Shown: piece after piece, positions 1-10,300 of the stretch
Layout of the letters: the number at the start of each line of letters is the position of its first letter
How positions within the stretch are numbered: the stretch's first letter is position 1
Source: Xiphias gladius
Lineage: Eukaryota; Chordata; Actinopteri; Istiophoriformes; Xiphiidae
DNA: 64,000 nucleotides
NCBI RefSeq assembly: GCF_016859285.1
Contig: NC_053413.1
Coordinates: forward strand, 24,953,939 to 25,017,938
Direction: 5' to 3'
Position numbers and translations under genes: made by a program
Notes under the pieces: generated by a model
The model's database searches: none
What the model was told of the DNA's origin: nothing
The model's input: the letters and a program-made list of their open reading frames with translations, nothing else

Positions 1-2201
1 TGTCTCTTTCTCCTCTGAGTGGCCATTCACTGGGGGTCTCTGTCTCTCTTTGTGATTGGCTCACTCTAGGACTCCTAGGGGGCAGTAATTGTGTCTCATT
101 AAGTCTTACAGTAGTCGTGAGGGGAGTGTAGCGGGGTGGGAAGTGAGGGGGGAGTTCGCCGCACAAGGCCCCACAATTAGAAATCCCAGAGAGCTTGAAT
201 GGGAGCCCTAATCAGGCCACAATGGCTGAGGCTCCCTGCCATTTAGGCCAAAAAGGAAGTGTTGCCGTTTTCCAAACACACACACATGCGGAGACACACA
301 CATACCAGGAATGCACGCAGAACAGCGGGGATAGATGTACTTGTGTGGTGGCGTCATCCCTGAGGCCAATTTGGAAAGACTGGAGGACGTAAGAGAGCTT
401 TTCACTGCCTCAGTCACGACACACACTCATGCACTCAGAAAGTCGTGCACACACCCAGGTGCAGGCACACACACACACACACTTTTCCATCCTTATTGAG
501 GCTAAAAGAGGTCTCATTAGTGATGTTCAGGACGAGCTGGGAGTTTGCTTTCTGTTTGCTCATTTGTCGCCCTGTGATTCCTCCCGCTGCACACCGGAGT
601 TTTTTTTTTTTTCGGTTTTTGTGTGAAAAACATTTTCTGCAAGACGCATATTTCAGTGTCTTAGCGAAGCAGCGGCGGGGTACTAAAATCAGCATGCTGT
701 GCCGTGGCGGATACATAAATAACCCATGCTCATCGTCTCTGTAGAAATTCAGTAAATTTCAATGTCTGTGAAATAAAAAAATAAAAAAAAACATACAAAT
801 AATGATATTCCACCACCATCTGTCTCTAAAAGGGGAATGCGTCGGAAAGTGAAAACTTTGCAAAGGCTTCCTTTTTTTTTTTTATCTCATAATAGGAGCA
901 GAAAGTGGGTCTCTTTTCCTCCGTTTATCTGTGTAGTGTTCCCAGGAGAAACAGTGGCTACCCCTCCTTATCTTTGTTACCGCCGAGTGCTGCAGTGGAT
1001 TATGAAGTGGATTATGCAAATGCCTCACAATATATTCATATTAACAAAGGTTGAGGTTCATGCGCCCGTGCCCGGAATTTATGAATACGCAAATTTAAAA
1101 AAAAAAAAAAAAAACCTGAATTGGCTGGAATGTGTTATCATTTAATGAAAATTAACTCGGTTCACAGTATTGTGTCGTGTTTTGGCTCATTTGGTAATTT
1201 GTTGAATTAGCCGCATCTGTAAAATGGAATGATATCCAATTTAGCCCATTGTGTTTCAGTGTAGCTCAATAACCGATATGCCTGTAGGTATTATACATGT
1301 AGAATTGTGGGGAATTTTTTTCCGCACTTTTTACTCTATTGCGACGTGGAAGGAATCTCCATTGCTTTGCTGATTCAAATGTGGAATCCTGTCCAGTTCA
1401 TTGTTTTCAACATTCAACCGACCTACTCGGATCAAAGTAATGCATGCCCTGCTTTTCTTTTGGAGTGTGTTTGTTAGCGCTCGGCTAGTGCAAAATCCTG
1501 TCAGGCTTAAAAAAGACCTTCATCCGTTGTTTTGACTGAGAGCTGCTCTGAATCCACTCAGTGCCGACCAGCAGAAGACGCTTGCAACGGGCGGCTCCTC
1601 GCCCGCAGAAAAAAAAAATGAAGGTCGTACAAAACTACTAATCTGTTTTACATTCAGCAATATGCAAACTGAATTTGCAGCTCATCTTGTCAAGGGACTG
1701 GGTCAGGGAATATTAACAGCCCAGTGAGCCTCGATTTGGCGATTTGCAGGCCAAAAGATGTGGAGATGTCCAGGTTAATGCTGGGCTAAACATGTTTGAA
1801 AAAATGAATGTTATTTGCATATTTAAGTTACACATGAATGTGATTTCATCCGTGTTTAAAGTACTGAATTTCGTCCAGTAGTAGGACATGCTTCTCACTG
1901 GGATAAAAACCAATTACACGTAACAGTAATATGCAGTATCTGGTCTATTGGCCTGAAAATGAAAAAAACAAAACAATATTCAGTTACAGCGAGGTTTGGA
2001 AAACTTTGAGCTTTGATACAAAAGCATCGAAGCTGCTGGATAGTGATGAATGAAACATAATAAGCGGCCACAATTTTATCACTTTGCTCCAAAAAAAAAA
2101 CAAAAAAAAACCTGACTCATACATTGTGATGCAATTATGAAAATCACAGGCAGTTATTAAAGTTATGATTCACCCGAGGTCCTGTCCTTCCACTCATCCG
2201 T
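1..2201. other. Gene-free stretch, possible conserved noncoding DNA
   Basis: No exon, RNA gene or recognisable transposon is visible here. Short CA runs occur near 284-302 and 466-482, with homopolymer A/T runs near 601, 871, 1097 and 2091. The part at about 940-1160 is free of obvious repeats and holds an exact POU octamer, ATGCAAAT, at 1014-1021 and a SOX-like ATTAACAAAGG at 1040-1050. The part at about 120-245 is also non-repetitive. These could be enhancers, but that is inferred from word content only. Confidence 0.5.
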
Positions 2202-2239
2202 GTTACAGCAGCAATGAATTTGTTCATTGCTGCTGTAAC
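2202..2239. repeat. Perfect 17-bp hairpin
   Basis: GTTACAGCAGCAATGAA at 2202-2218 is followed by a 4-base spacer, TTTG, and the exact reverse complement at 2223-2239. The 17-bp stem has no mismatch. The loop is too short for a typical microRNA precursor and the sequence matches no microRNA that I recognise. It may be a recent palindromic duplication or the core of a small fold-back element. Confidence 0.9.
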
Positions 2240-2299
2240 TAAGCAGCAGTGTGAGATAAAATAGTCAGTCAACAACAAATCTGACCTCCTTTACGATAA

Positions 2300-2440
2300 A
2301 AGTTGCAGGCTGAAGTCACAAGTTCAGACCCGCAGACCGGCTGGGACGCTGGGCGTGGGGAGGCAACGGAAAGCCCTGTCGCTTTTTCAGCAGTGGCTGT
2401 TTTGGTGTCCTTCAGCAAGGCATTCCGACGTCAGCCAGGC
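2300..2440. repeat. Probable dispersed-repeat fragment
   Basis: The phrase GTGTCCTTCAGCAAGGCATT near 2395-2414 resembles the 'cctt-agcaaggca' block found in a widespread fish repeat, and a degenerate tRNA B-box-like word (AAGTTCAGACC) lies upstream near 2320. No ends or target duplications were found. The family is uncertain and the assignment rests on memory of the motif. Confidence 0.35.
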
Positions 2441-3840
2441 AGGACAGAAAAAAGGCTAAAGCTGCATGTCTTTACATGATGACAACGAGAGGTCACTCTA
2501 GAGCTGCTCTAATCAATTTTTTTATGTTGACAATGGATCGAATGACTCTGTGCAATGTGAAAAGGGATGCTCGTGATGAGGAACTCATGGAGAGTTACCT
2601 GCCGTTGCTGAGATTCACGTCTGTGTGTCTTTTCTGCTGCCTTGTCTGAGCAACATTCACCGACTAAGCGGCTAAAAGTCTGCTGTCCGGGACGCGTCGG
2701 CAGGTCGTCTGGCTACTTAAGAACACACACACTGACCTTCCAAACGTTACTTCACTGGCACTCTCGGTGCTCATCTGCGCGTCCCCGTTTTCTCACAGGT
2801 TCACTATCAGTGCCAGTCCCACCGTATCACTTTCCGCGCAGGGAACGGTTCGCCCCCGAATTCATGACCTCACGCCAGATTACATTACAGCCCTGTGTGT
2901 TTCCGTGTACTGCAGCTGAATGGCTGACCAGCTGAACCAGTATGACTGGGAACTCTATACATCGGAGGGAGCGTAATGAGTTTCATCTCCGCAACAGGGA
3001 GAGCAGTCTCTCGGTGGCAGCAGCAGGGACGAATCTAGCGGCTAATTGGTGCTGTCGGTATTTTAAACACAATTAACGACGGTTCCTTCTCTTCTTCCCC
3101 TTACCTAATTGTAGATGATAATTATTGTTTGGGACCTAATTTACACAAATGATTAACAGATGTATGCTGACAAATAGGCCTACTTGATTCTTTGCAAATC
3201 CCTGCACCATTGTATTGTTATTTGGGCCGAATGTAAGCGGATACTCTGAGGTCCCCCCCTCGAAGCTCCTCGCTGAATACAGACCTAAGCCTCTGAATCA
3301 ACAGCCTCAACTTCAGGAGGTGTGTTCCTACTAAAGCCCAGATTGAGTTTTGCATTGTTAGCCCGGTTAAGTGAAGTTAGAGAGGACGACGAACAGTTTG
3401 TTTATTGGAGCCTTTACAACAAAGCCAACAGTCCTAAACTGTTGACTACTGCAGAACCAGACACACTTTAAAAGTGGAAGGTACATGAAAGGATATTGTA
3501 CAACATTTAAGGATATTGATCTGTTTTACAAATACTTTAAACTTGTATGTTTTAAAAAAAAACCGTTAATGTCTCATCTGTGTTCTGTCATCTTATGTAA
3601 TAATGCTAATGCTAATAATGCTCATCTTTAATGATCATTATTTGCCTTATTTTTCAGGACACCCTTCGTTCCGCATCCTGCTGTCAAACTATTTCCCCTC
3701 CAGTGATCATTTAAAGCTTTGGTAGTTTCTTGCATCACCAGATCAGTAAAGGGAAGTCAGCAATATATGGATAAATGTGTATGTATTGGAACTTTTACAG
3801 TACAGCTACTAATCTTATACTGAGCAGTTGAATATACTCA
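2441..3840. other. Gene-free stretch with a possible conserved noncoding element
   Basis: No gene is seen. The segment at about 2940-3240 is non-repetitive and rich in homeodomain-type AATTA/TAATT words together with ATTGTTT and CAGATG. It looks like slowly evolving regulatory DNA, but conservation was not tested. The remainder is ordinary AT-rich sequence. Confidence 0.4.
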
Positions 3841-3845
3841 ATACT

Positions 3846-3900
3846 TACATTTACATTTACTTATTTACTTTTGTCCAAAGCGACTTACAAGTCAAGTAAT
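3846..3900 (+). repeat. Common teleost dispersed-repeat core
   Basis: The sequence runs 'acatttacatttac...' followed by GTCCAAAGCGACTTACAAGT. This is close to the very common fish repeat core 'gcagacgcttttatccaaagcgacttaca', usually found in SINE or LINE tails. Only the core is clear and no element ends are visible. Confidence 0.7.
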
Positions 3901-4194
3901 ACTTAACTGTTCTTTGAACCATAAATAAAATTTCTGTAACGTACATTCGGGCTACACCATTTTATTTTTGTGGGCTGTTTGTTCTCTCATCTGCACTCTG
4001 GTGTAATAGTTAGGATTCCATGCGCTCACATTTCATTCGAACCTGTAAATCTGACAAAGAAAAAAAAAAGTTTTCAGCAAACACCGTGCTCTGCATCCCA
4101 CTCAACTTATTTCCCCTAGTTTGATCTTTTTAAATTAATAAGTTGACGGCCTGCATCAAAAACATCCTCAAACCTCTCCTACACCAGCCTGGTC

Positions 4195-4460
4195 TCACAC
4201 CAATTACACACCAATTTCCTTAAGCCAGTTTCGTGTGTTACCACTACACGGTTTTTTGCTTTTCGCGTGTCATTGCACGCCATGTCGTTTCTCCGCTGAC
4301 TAACCCCGAACTCTTCCCGTCCCCCCAACCCTTTACCAAAAGGGCGTTAAATGACACGCGGGACTAAACGGCATCAAACGACGCGCGGAAAGCTTTAAAT
4401 GTGCAGACATGACACGCGAAACGCCATGAAAGTGGCGTGCCTTTTGAGGTCACGTTACCT
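4195..4460. repeat. Probable repeat with inverted TGACACGCG words
   Basis: TTTCGCGTGTCAT at 4261-4273 has its exact reverse complement at 4409-4421, and a third TGACACGCG lies near 4352. The segment is CpG-rich against an AT-rich background. It resembles fragments of a fish dispersed repeat, but I cannot name the family. Confidence 0.45.
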
Positions 4461-5579
4461 GCACAGTAAAAAAGGGCAATTCAAAAATGCCAATATTTTT
4501 TGTACGAGGATGGTAAAATTGAAAAATTAAAAACAAACACACCGCTACAAATAAAAGACAATAATATGGTGAATAATTATATGAATTTTGAATTTCTGAA
4601 GGTTCATTGCTTATATCAAGTCTTTTTCACTCAGATTGTGTTCTGTAGCACCAGAATGGTTTTTTATCAAAACCCCATTGGCAGATTTTTGTTGGATACT
4701 AGCAAACTTGCATAGATTACAGATCATATAGCTTGTTTTGTAAAGGGAGTGTACTATTTTACATCTGCAACTCAAACAGCCAGATGCTACAACATTCTCC
4801 TGAGGCACTCACATAAAACACCCTCTTATTAGTACTTCTGACAGTACACAACAATATGACATCTGAGACGGTGCCACATTTCCACCCAGCAGATTCCCAA
4901 GTCACAATAAAGGCATGAATCATGCTTGTGACGGCTATTTGTAAGGGGTTTCCCACCCTGCCACAAATAGGGGGCTTAGCAGAGAGGCGGCGTGTTCTCA
5001 GGCATTGTCTCTGGCCCGGGACCACCCGTTCCCCCTCGCTATCCCACTGTCAGTCAAATAATACAATGCTACAACTCCTGCTTTGCCCCCAACCCCCAAC
5101 CTATTTACTAGGCCAGCCCCTCCCTACTCCCACCACCCACACTCCGGACACAAGGAGTGGTGAGATGGTGTTTTTTTTTTTTTTTTTACTGGTGAATGTG
5201 GACTATTAGTCAACAGCTGGGCCACGAATCATTCAGAGGGTATGTCAAGTCAAGTCAAGACACGGTGGCTTTGCACAAGCATGCCGCAACTGAGGGCATG
5301 GATTTAGAACCGCAGAACAAGATTGCATATTCCAGTTTTAACAAAAGTGTGCATTTTAACGACACAAAAGACGAGATAACCATTCTGCACTTAAACATCT
5401 TCTAGTATTTTCTGTCATATTTAACACAACAGTCTCAAAGATCAGAGTATTGTCAATGAGTGCTTCCAAAGACGTTTACTGTTCCAGTTTTACTGTTATC
5501 CTAAATTTACTGTTACTATTGTCTTTCAAAATAAATTTTATAATTCCGTTGTAAAATCTTTACTCAGACATATCGACAA
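4461..5579. other. Gene-free stretch
   Basis: This is AT-rich DNA with a pyrimidine-rich patch near 5050-5150 and a T run near 5170-5187. No coding, RNA or transposon signal was recognised. The last part, from about 5460, is rich in 'actgttac' words and grades into the diverged spacer before the first tRNA-Tyr gene. Confidence 0.5.
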
Positions 5580-5667
5580 AATGTTAATGTTGTGTTTATA
5601 CTGTTACTGTCACCTTAACAGTACAGTTAATTTTTGAGTAGTATACAGTAGCTGGTATGTGCAGAAT

Positions 5668-5760
5668 CCTTCGATAGCTCAGTTGGTAGAGCGGAGGACT
5701 GTAGGAGAGCAGAACAGAGCTGACATCCTTAGGTCGCTGGTTCGACTCCGGCTCGAAGGA
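5668..5760 (+). tRNA. tRNA-Tyr (GTA) with 20-nt intron, array 1 copy 1
   Basis: This is a complete nuclear tRNA-Tyr gene. The acceptor arms CCTTCGA and TCGAAGG pair, followed by discriminator A. The A box TAGCTCAGTTGG is at 5675-5686, the anticodon GTA at 5701-5703 and the B box GGTTCGACTCC at 5739-5749. Relative to the standard 73-nt eukaryotic tRNA-Tyr, a 20-nt insert (GAGAGCAGAACAGAGCTGAC) sits between bases 37 and 38, the known position for tRNA-Tyr introns removed by the tRNA splicing endonuclease. A polymerase III terminator, TTTT, lies at 5766-5769. The product reads UAC and UAU codons. The 5' flank is a more diverged version of the array-1 spacer, so this looks like the oldest or outermost copy. 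Nothing in the mature sequence looks broken. Confidence 0.97.
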
Positions 5761-6201
5761 GAAGCTTTTATAGGTGTTGTTGTTACAGAGAATATGTGTC
5801 GTACAAATGAAATGAGCTGGCACACTTGTATTGCATCCACCTGTTACAATCAAAAATTTGAATGATGTCCCCAACTGGAACTGGAGCCTCACCAATAAAT
5901 CTGCCCCTGATGATATATCACAAAAGGTTCCTAACTGAGTGAAATGACCCGGAAAAATAAGTGGCAACAACGATTATTATTCTTAGTCCTTATGAATTCT
6001 CCTTCCCATGTTCCCATGACCTCATGAAGTTTTCCATCGAGGTCAAGGAAAAGTGGTTAGGAAAGGACATTTTTTGACTTCTTGACCGAAGCTATGGTTT
6101 CACATTTAGCCATGTTGTATTTTATGTATGTATGGTCCTTTCTCGTCACTGTTAACAGTAAAATATTATGTTCGGGTACTGTACACAGTACAGGGGAAGA
6201 T

Positions 6202-6294
6202 CCTTCGATAGCTCAGTTGGTAGAGCGGAGGACTGTAGGAGAGGAGATAAGTGCTGACATCCTTAGGTCGCTGGTTCGACTCCGGCTCGAAGGA
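6202..6294 (+). tRNA. tRNA-Tyr (GTA) with 20-nt intron, array 1 copy 2
   Basis: The mature sequence is identical to copy 1. The intron is GAGAGGAGATAAGTGCTGAC. The TTTT terminator is at 6300-6303, inside the 'gagcttttggagcctca' type of downstream flank. The upstream flank ends in 'gtactgtacacagtacagg', close to copies 3 and 4. The gene is intact and probably transcribed from its internal A and B boxes. Confidence 0.97.
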
Positions 6295-6816
6295 GGAGCT
6301 TTTGGAGCCTCATCAATACATCTGCAGTTGAGGATACATCACAGATACATGCTGCAGTCAAAAAGCGTAATTTCCTTCGAAAGGTTCCTAAATGAGCGAA
6401 ATGACCCGGAAGGATCTAAGTGGCAGCCACGATAAGAGCTGGCCAAAATCTCTAAATAGTAAGGAACAGTGCTTCACACTTCTTTCCTTATCTCCTTTAG
6501 GGTAAGAAAAGAAAGGAGATAAAGTCGCCCAACAATTCCTTGCGGCAGCAACATTTAAAGCGAACTACGTCAATAACATTGGCTGTTGCATAAATACGTA
6601 GCCTAGTGTAAGTACAGTTGGATTCTCGTAGCACCACGGTTGTCTTTTTCTAAGTCCTCGTAAATTCTCCTTCCCATCTTTCATTGACCTCATGACGTTT
6701 TCCATCGAGGTCAAGGTAAAGTTGTTAGGAAAGGACATTTTTTGACTTCTCGGCCGAAGCCATGGTTTCACATGTAGCCATGCTGGCTTGTACACGGTAC
6801 AGGTAATGGGCAAAAT

Positions 6817-6909
6817 CCTTCGATAGCTCAGTTGGTAGAGCGGAGGACTGTAGGAAAGTAGAACAGTGTTGACATCCTTAGGTCGCTGGTTCGACTCCGG
6901 CTCGAAGGA
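6817..6909 (+). tRNA. tRNA-Tyr (GTA) with 20-nt intron, array 1 copy 3
   Basis: This copy has the same mature sequence and the most divergent intron in the array, GAAAGTAGAACAGTGTTGAC. The TTTT terminator is at 6914-6917. Its downstream flank matches that of copy 2, including the 'aatacatctgcagttgagga' block, which shows that copies 2 and 3 arose by duplication of a gene plus at least 100 bases of flank. Confidence 0.97.
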
Positions 6910-7197
6910 GAGCTTTTGGAGCCTCACTAATACATCTGCAGTTGAGGATACATCACAGATACATGCTGCAGTCGAAAAGCATTTTTTTACTTCGAAAGGT
7001 TCCTAAATGAGCAAAATATCTAATCCGTCGAGGTCAAGGAAAAGTGGTTAGGAAAGGACATTTTTTGACTTCTCGACCGAAGCCATGATTTCACAAGTAG
7101 CCATGTTGTATTTTACCATTATATATGTTCCTGCATTGTCACCGTTGACAGTAAAATTTATTTTCGAGTTGTACACCGTACAGGTTGCCATCAAAGT

Positions 7198-7290
7198 CCT
7201 TCGATAGCTCAGTTGGTAGAGCGGAGGACTGTAGGAGAGCAGATAAGTGCTGACATCCTTAGGTCGCTGGTTCGACTCCGGCTCGAAGGA
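7198..7290 (+). tRNA. tRNA-Tyr (GTA) with 20-nt intron, array 1 copy 4
   Basis: The gene is intact, with intron GAGAGCAGATAAGTGCTGAC and a TTTT terminator at 7296-7299. The downstream flank ('ttttataggtgtagtctgttacagagaataaac', followed by an 'agctggcacactcgtattgcat' stretch) matches that of copy 1 rather than its nearest neighbour. This implies an older two-type repeat unit. Confidence 0.97.
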
Positions 7291-7548
7291 GGAGCTTTTA
7301 TAGGTGTAGTCTGTTACAGAGAATAAACAACATATAAAACGAGCTGGCACACTCGTATTGCATTCACCTGACAAAGCATTTCCATAGTGTCACCAAAGTC
7401 ACCGTTACGATCAGAAATTTGAATAATGTGTGAGCACAGTTGGATTCTCCTAGCACCACGGTTGTCTTCTTCTAAGTCCTCATGAATTCTCCTTCACATC
7501 TTTCCTTGACCTCATGACGTTTTCCATCGAGGTCAAAGAAAAGTAGTT

Positions 7549-7590
7549 GACGCAGAACCGTGCTGAAATCCTTAGGTTTTTGGGTGTGTT
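7549..7590 (+). pseudogene. tRNA-Tyr fragment (intron and 3' exon start)
   Basis: The order 'gacgcagaaccgtgctgaaatccttaggt' matches the end of an array-1 intron joined to the start of the 3' exon (..agaacagtgttgac-atccttaggt), then decays. There is no 5' half, T arm or acceptor. It follows directly after the array-1 spacer block 'ccatcgaggtcaaag', so it marks the decayed end of a fifth unit. Confidence 0.6.
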
Positions 7591-7695
7591 GTTAAAGTCA
7601 CTAGGTATCAGATTAAAACTAGAGCCTGACCATTATATTGGAAAATTTCTGAATTTCAGAGCAGTAAACTGCATCTACAAATCTTTTATTAGCAG

Positions 7696-7733
7696 CATCT
7701 ATCCATCTATCCATCTATCTATCTACACATACA

Positions 7734-7823
<90 letters not shown>
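7696..7823. repeat. Compound microsatellite (ATCC/ATCT)n-(AC)n-(TA)n
   Basis: Tetranucleotide repeats of ATCC/ATCT type run from about 7696 to 7725, an AC tract from 7738 to 7792 and a TA tract from 7793 to about 7823. The arrangement is typical of fish genomes. Frames reading through it are artefacts. Confidence 0.97.
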
Positions 7824-9649
7824 CATGACAAAATTCTTTTGTTATGGGTTTATGTAGAACAAACAATCTGTTGTCAGATTTTCTTATTTGATAAATATTA
7901 ATATTAATAGTGAACAAATCCATTGTCAGTTGGAAAAAAGAATTGTCCAGTACATCGCTATCAATGTTATAAAATATTATCAATATCATCAGCAGCCTGA
8001 TGAATGAAGGATTGAATGAATGAATGAATCATACTTAAAGACCGTACAAACAAGCAGTCAGACACGTTTGATATATATATAGCAAACCTGAACTGGTATG
8101 TAAATATGACATTATTCACAATGTTTTTTTTCTTACATTGCCACTACGCATTTAAATTAAGTGGGCCATTGGCTGTATATGCGGTACTCCACTGTCTGTT
8201 GCATCCTGTTTTTTCATTCAGTGAAACCCAACTCTGTCAAATCTGTGACCTAATACATCATGTGTGTTTTTGCATACTACCTGCACATTGTTTTATAACA
8301 TAATAAAACCAAACTGTCACAGTCATCTAGGGCTGCGGCTGTGGATTTTAATTGGTCAATATGAAATCAGTATTCAGAAACAGCAACAGAAAGGGTTGGG
8401 GAAAGCACGAGTGAGGTACCAAAACATGGCCTTGTGGGTCCCCGGGGGCCTTCTCTGAGTTTTTGGCCCAGGTTTCGTCCTTTCAGAAGTGAGCCTGACT
8501 TTGTAGACTGATGTCTCTCTGCAGGCTCAGGCATGAGCCGGCGTGAATAGCGCCTGCGGCCATGCTGACCAGTAGTCAGGCAGGAGTCAATATGGCTCCA
8601 GGCTAAAGCATCTGGGCAGACAGCTAGCTAGGTAGTCATGCATACATTTTGCATTACATGTTAGAAATTAAACTGATGCTCTTTTTGCCGAGCAATTTAA
8701 TAATGAGCCACACAGAACTTAATTCCCCAGATCATTCACTGGACATGCAGCAAAAGAGTCCAAGTACGCAGTCCAAGCACCGAGCTATAAATGATCACGG
8801 ATGACAGATAAATGCCACAACCAGAAACAGGAGCTGAGGTGGAAAGTTTTGCATGAAGCTAACATTAATTTTGTATGACTGGACTTGGCTTCACTTACTT
8901 GACAAACTCAGCAAGGAAATAATTGACCTGACAGTGACCTGGCATGCAGAACTATAGAAGTATCTATCTGCCATGTATTCTGATTGACAATGCAGAAAAT
9001 GTTTCGTCATCTTGTTAATTAACAGCGAGCACCAGTTGGCGAGCAGCGGGAGGTGGTCATGAGGAGGATATCTGTGTCCCTGTTGGGAGATTGTTTTGTA
9101 ACCTCTTTCAGATTGCCAGTGCCGGGTGTCTGTCTGTGCAGCAGGAAGAAGCTGACATTGTATTCAGCTCGTCACCTGAACTGGGATCAATCTAGGTAGG
9201 TGAAGCAGGGAAACTTCCACTTCCCAGTCCATCATAAACATATCCCCAACCAGACAGGACGTAGACATGTAAAACAGCAACTTGATTGCATGTGTCGCCG
9301 TCACAGTTGCACCGACCACCTCAACTGTGTACCGAATGACCCGAACTCTCCTCCCAGTGAGCATTTGCAGATTTAAAGACATCTCGACGGGCTTGATTTG
9401 TTCAAGTTATGTCGTTGAGGTTCAAGTTATGTCATTGAATGATAAGTTATCTGTAACCTAGACATGACCTAAACTTATTTTGACATGTAAATCAACAAGA
9501 CAGGGCCTCTTGTTTGCAAATCCCACCAATTTGTCATATTTATTAAACCAGATTTCACCAAAATCTGTCTAAAAACGTTCTTATTTCTTCCAAATATTTT
9601 GTGTATAGATTTGTATGTTACCAGCAAATCCAAACAACACTGTGCTGCA

Positions 9650-9689
<40 letters not shown>

Positions 9690-10130
9690 TTTTCCTCAAA
9701 TTTTATTTATTTCATTTTTTTACATTAACAGTTAATTTAGCTGTTAACTGATCAGGGTAGTATCAAAGTCAGATGCTTTGTGTGGCCACAAGTCTTGTGG
9801 TGCTATAACAATGTCAGGCTTATTTTACCTACAGTACTTTCACCTGAGATACGACAGTAATTATTTGCATGAATTCAAGAGATTGCTAGTCAAGAAAACG
9901 TCTTTGGTCACCAAAATGACCAATGCAGTCGTTTTCTGGTGAGGACAGTTATGTGCATACAAGTCTATAGGTTTTTCATTTCCTCTAAAGGGAATGTGTG
10001 TTGAAGTGTGTTGAGGTTACAGTAATGCACCTGTAGTAGGATTTGTCAAAAAATTAAGAGTAGGTTTCTGTTGTTGTTTCTAAGTTGACGGAGTGATGGG
10101 TGTTGGACCGTGGGTCAGCTGATGTAAGTT
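7824..10130. other. Gene-free stretch
   Basis: No gene is seen. It holds a short (GAAT)n tract at about 8000-8030, a near-duplicate of 'ttcaagttatgtcrttga' at 9401-9438, and a (TA)n-(T)n tract at 9652-9693. The rest is unrecognised AT-rich DNA. Confidence 0.5.
9652..9693. repeat. (TA)n followed by a T run
   Basis: About 30 bases of alternating TA are followed by about 13 T residues. This is a simple repeat with no associated element end recognised. Confidence 0.95.
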
Positions 10131-10139
10131 TTTCGGGAG

Positions 10140-10300
10140 GCATTTTCACCTTCCTCTACAGCTTAAAGGAAAGTAAGAGAGAAGAAGTTTTCAAAGAGAG
10201 GAGGACGATGTGAGACAAAAATGCTATTTTGGATCCGAACCCGGAAAGTTGTGTTTACATTTTTTGCAACTTAGATCACTAAGCCACCAAGATACCTTTG
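10140..10300 (-). mobile_element. Degenerate tRNA-derived SINE
   Basis: On the minus strand an A-box-like TGGCTTAGTGATCT (complement of 10273-10286) is followed about 30 bases later by GGTTCGGATCC (complement of 10231-10241), a near-canonical polymerase III B box. Downstream on that strand is a pyrimidine-rich stretch ending 'ggtgaaaatgcctccc', reminiscent of the 'ctctctcc..aataaaggcaaaaatgcc' tail of abundant fish tRNA-SINEs. The copy is diverged and its ends are approximate. Confidence 0.5.

Larger units (their letters stand above)
5580..7590 (+). repeat. tRNA-Tyr array 1 (local tandem repeat)
   Basis: Four complete tRNA-Tyr genes lie head to tail, starting at 5668, 6202, 6817 and 7198, so the spacings are 534, 615 and 381 bases. 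The upstream spacers share a module with 'tccatcgaggtcaagg', 'aaaggacattttttgactt' and a final 'gtacac-gtacagg' (seen near 6030-6195, 6700-6805 and 7025-7190). Two kinds of downstream flank alternate: 'cttttataggtg..tgttacagaga' after genes 1 and 4, and 'cttttggagcctca' after genes 2 and 3. The pattern indicates segmental duplication of gene plus flank rather than retroposition. The array ends in a decayed tRNA fragment near 7549. Confidence 0.9.

Noticed and set aside
2202-2239. MicroRNA precursor
   Set aside because: The loop is only four bases and the stem is shorter than a normal precursor; no known microRNA sequence was recognised.
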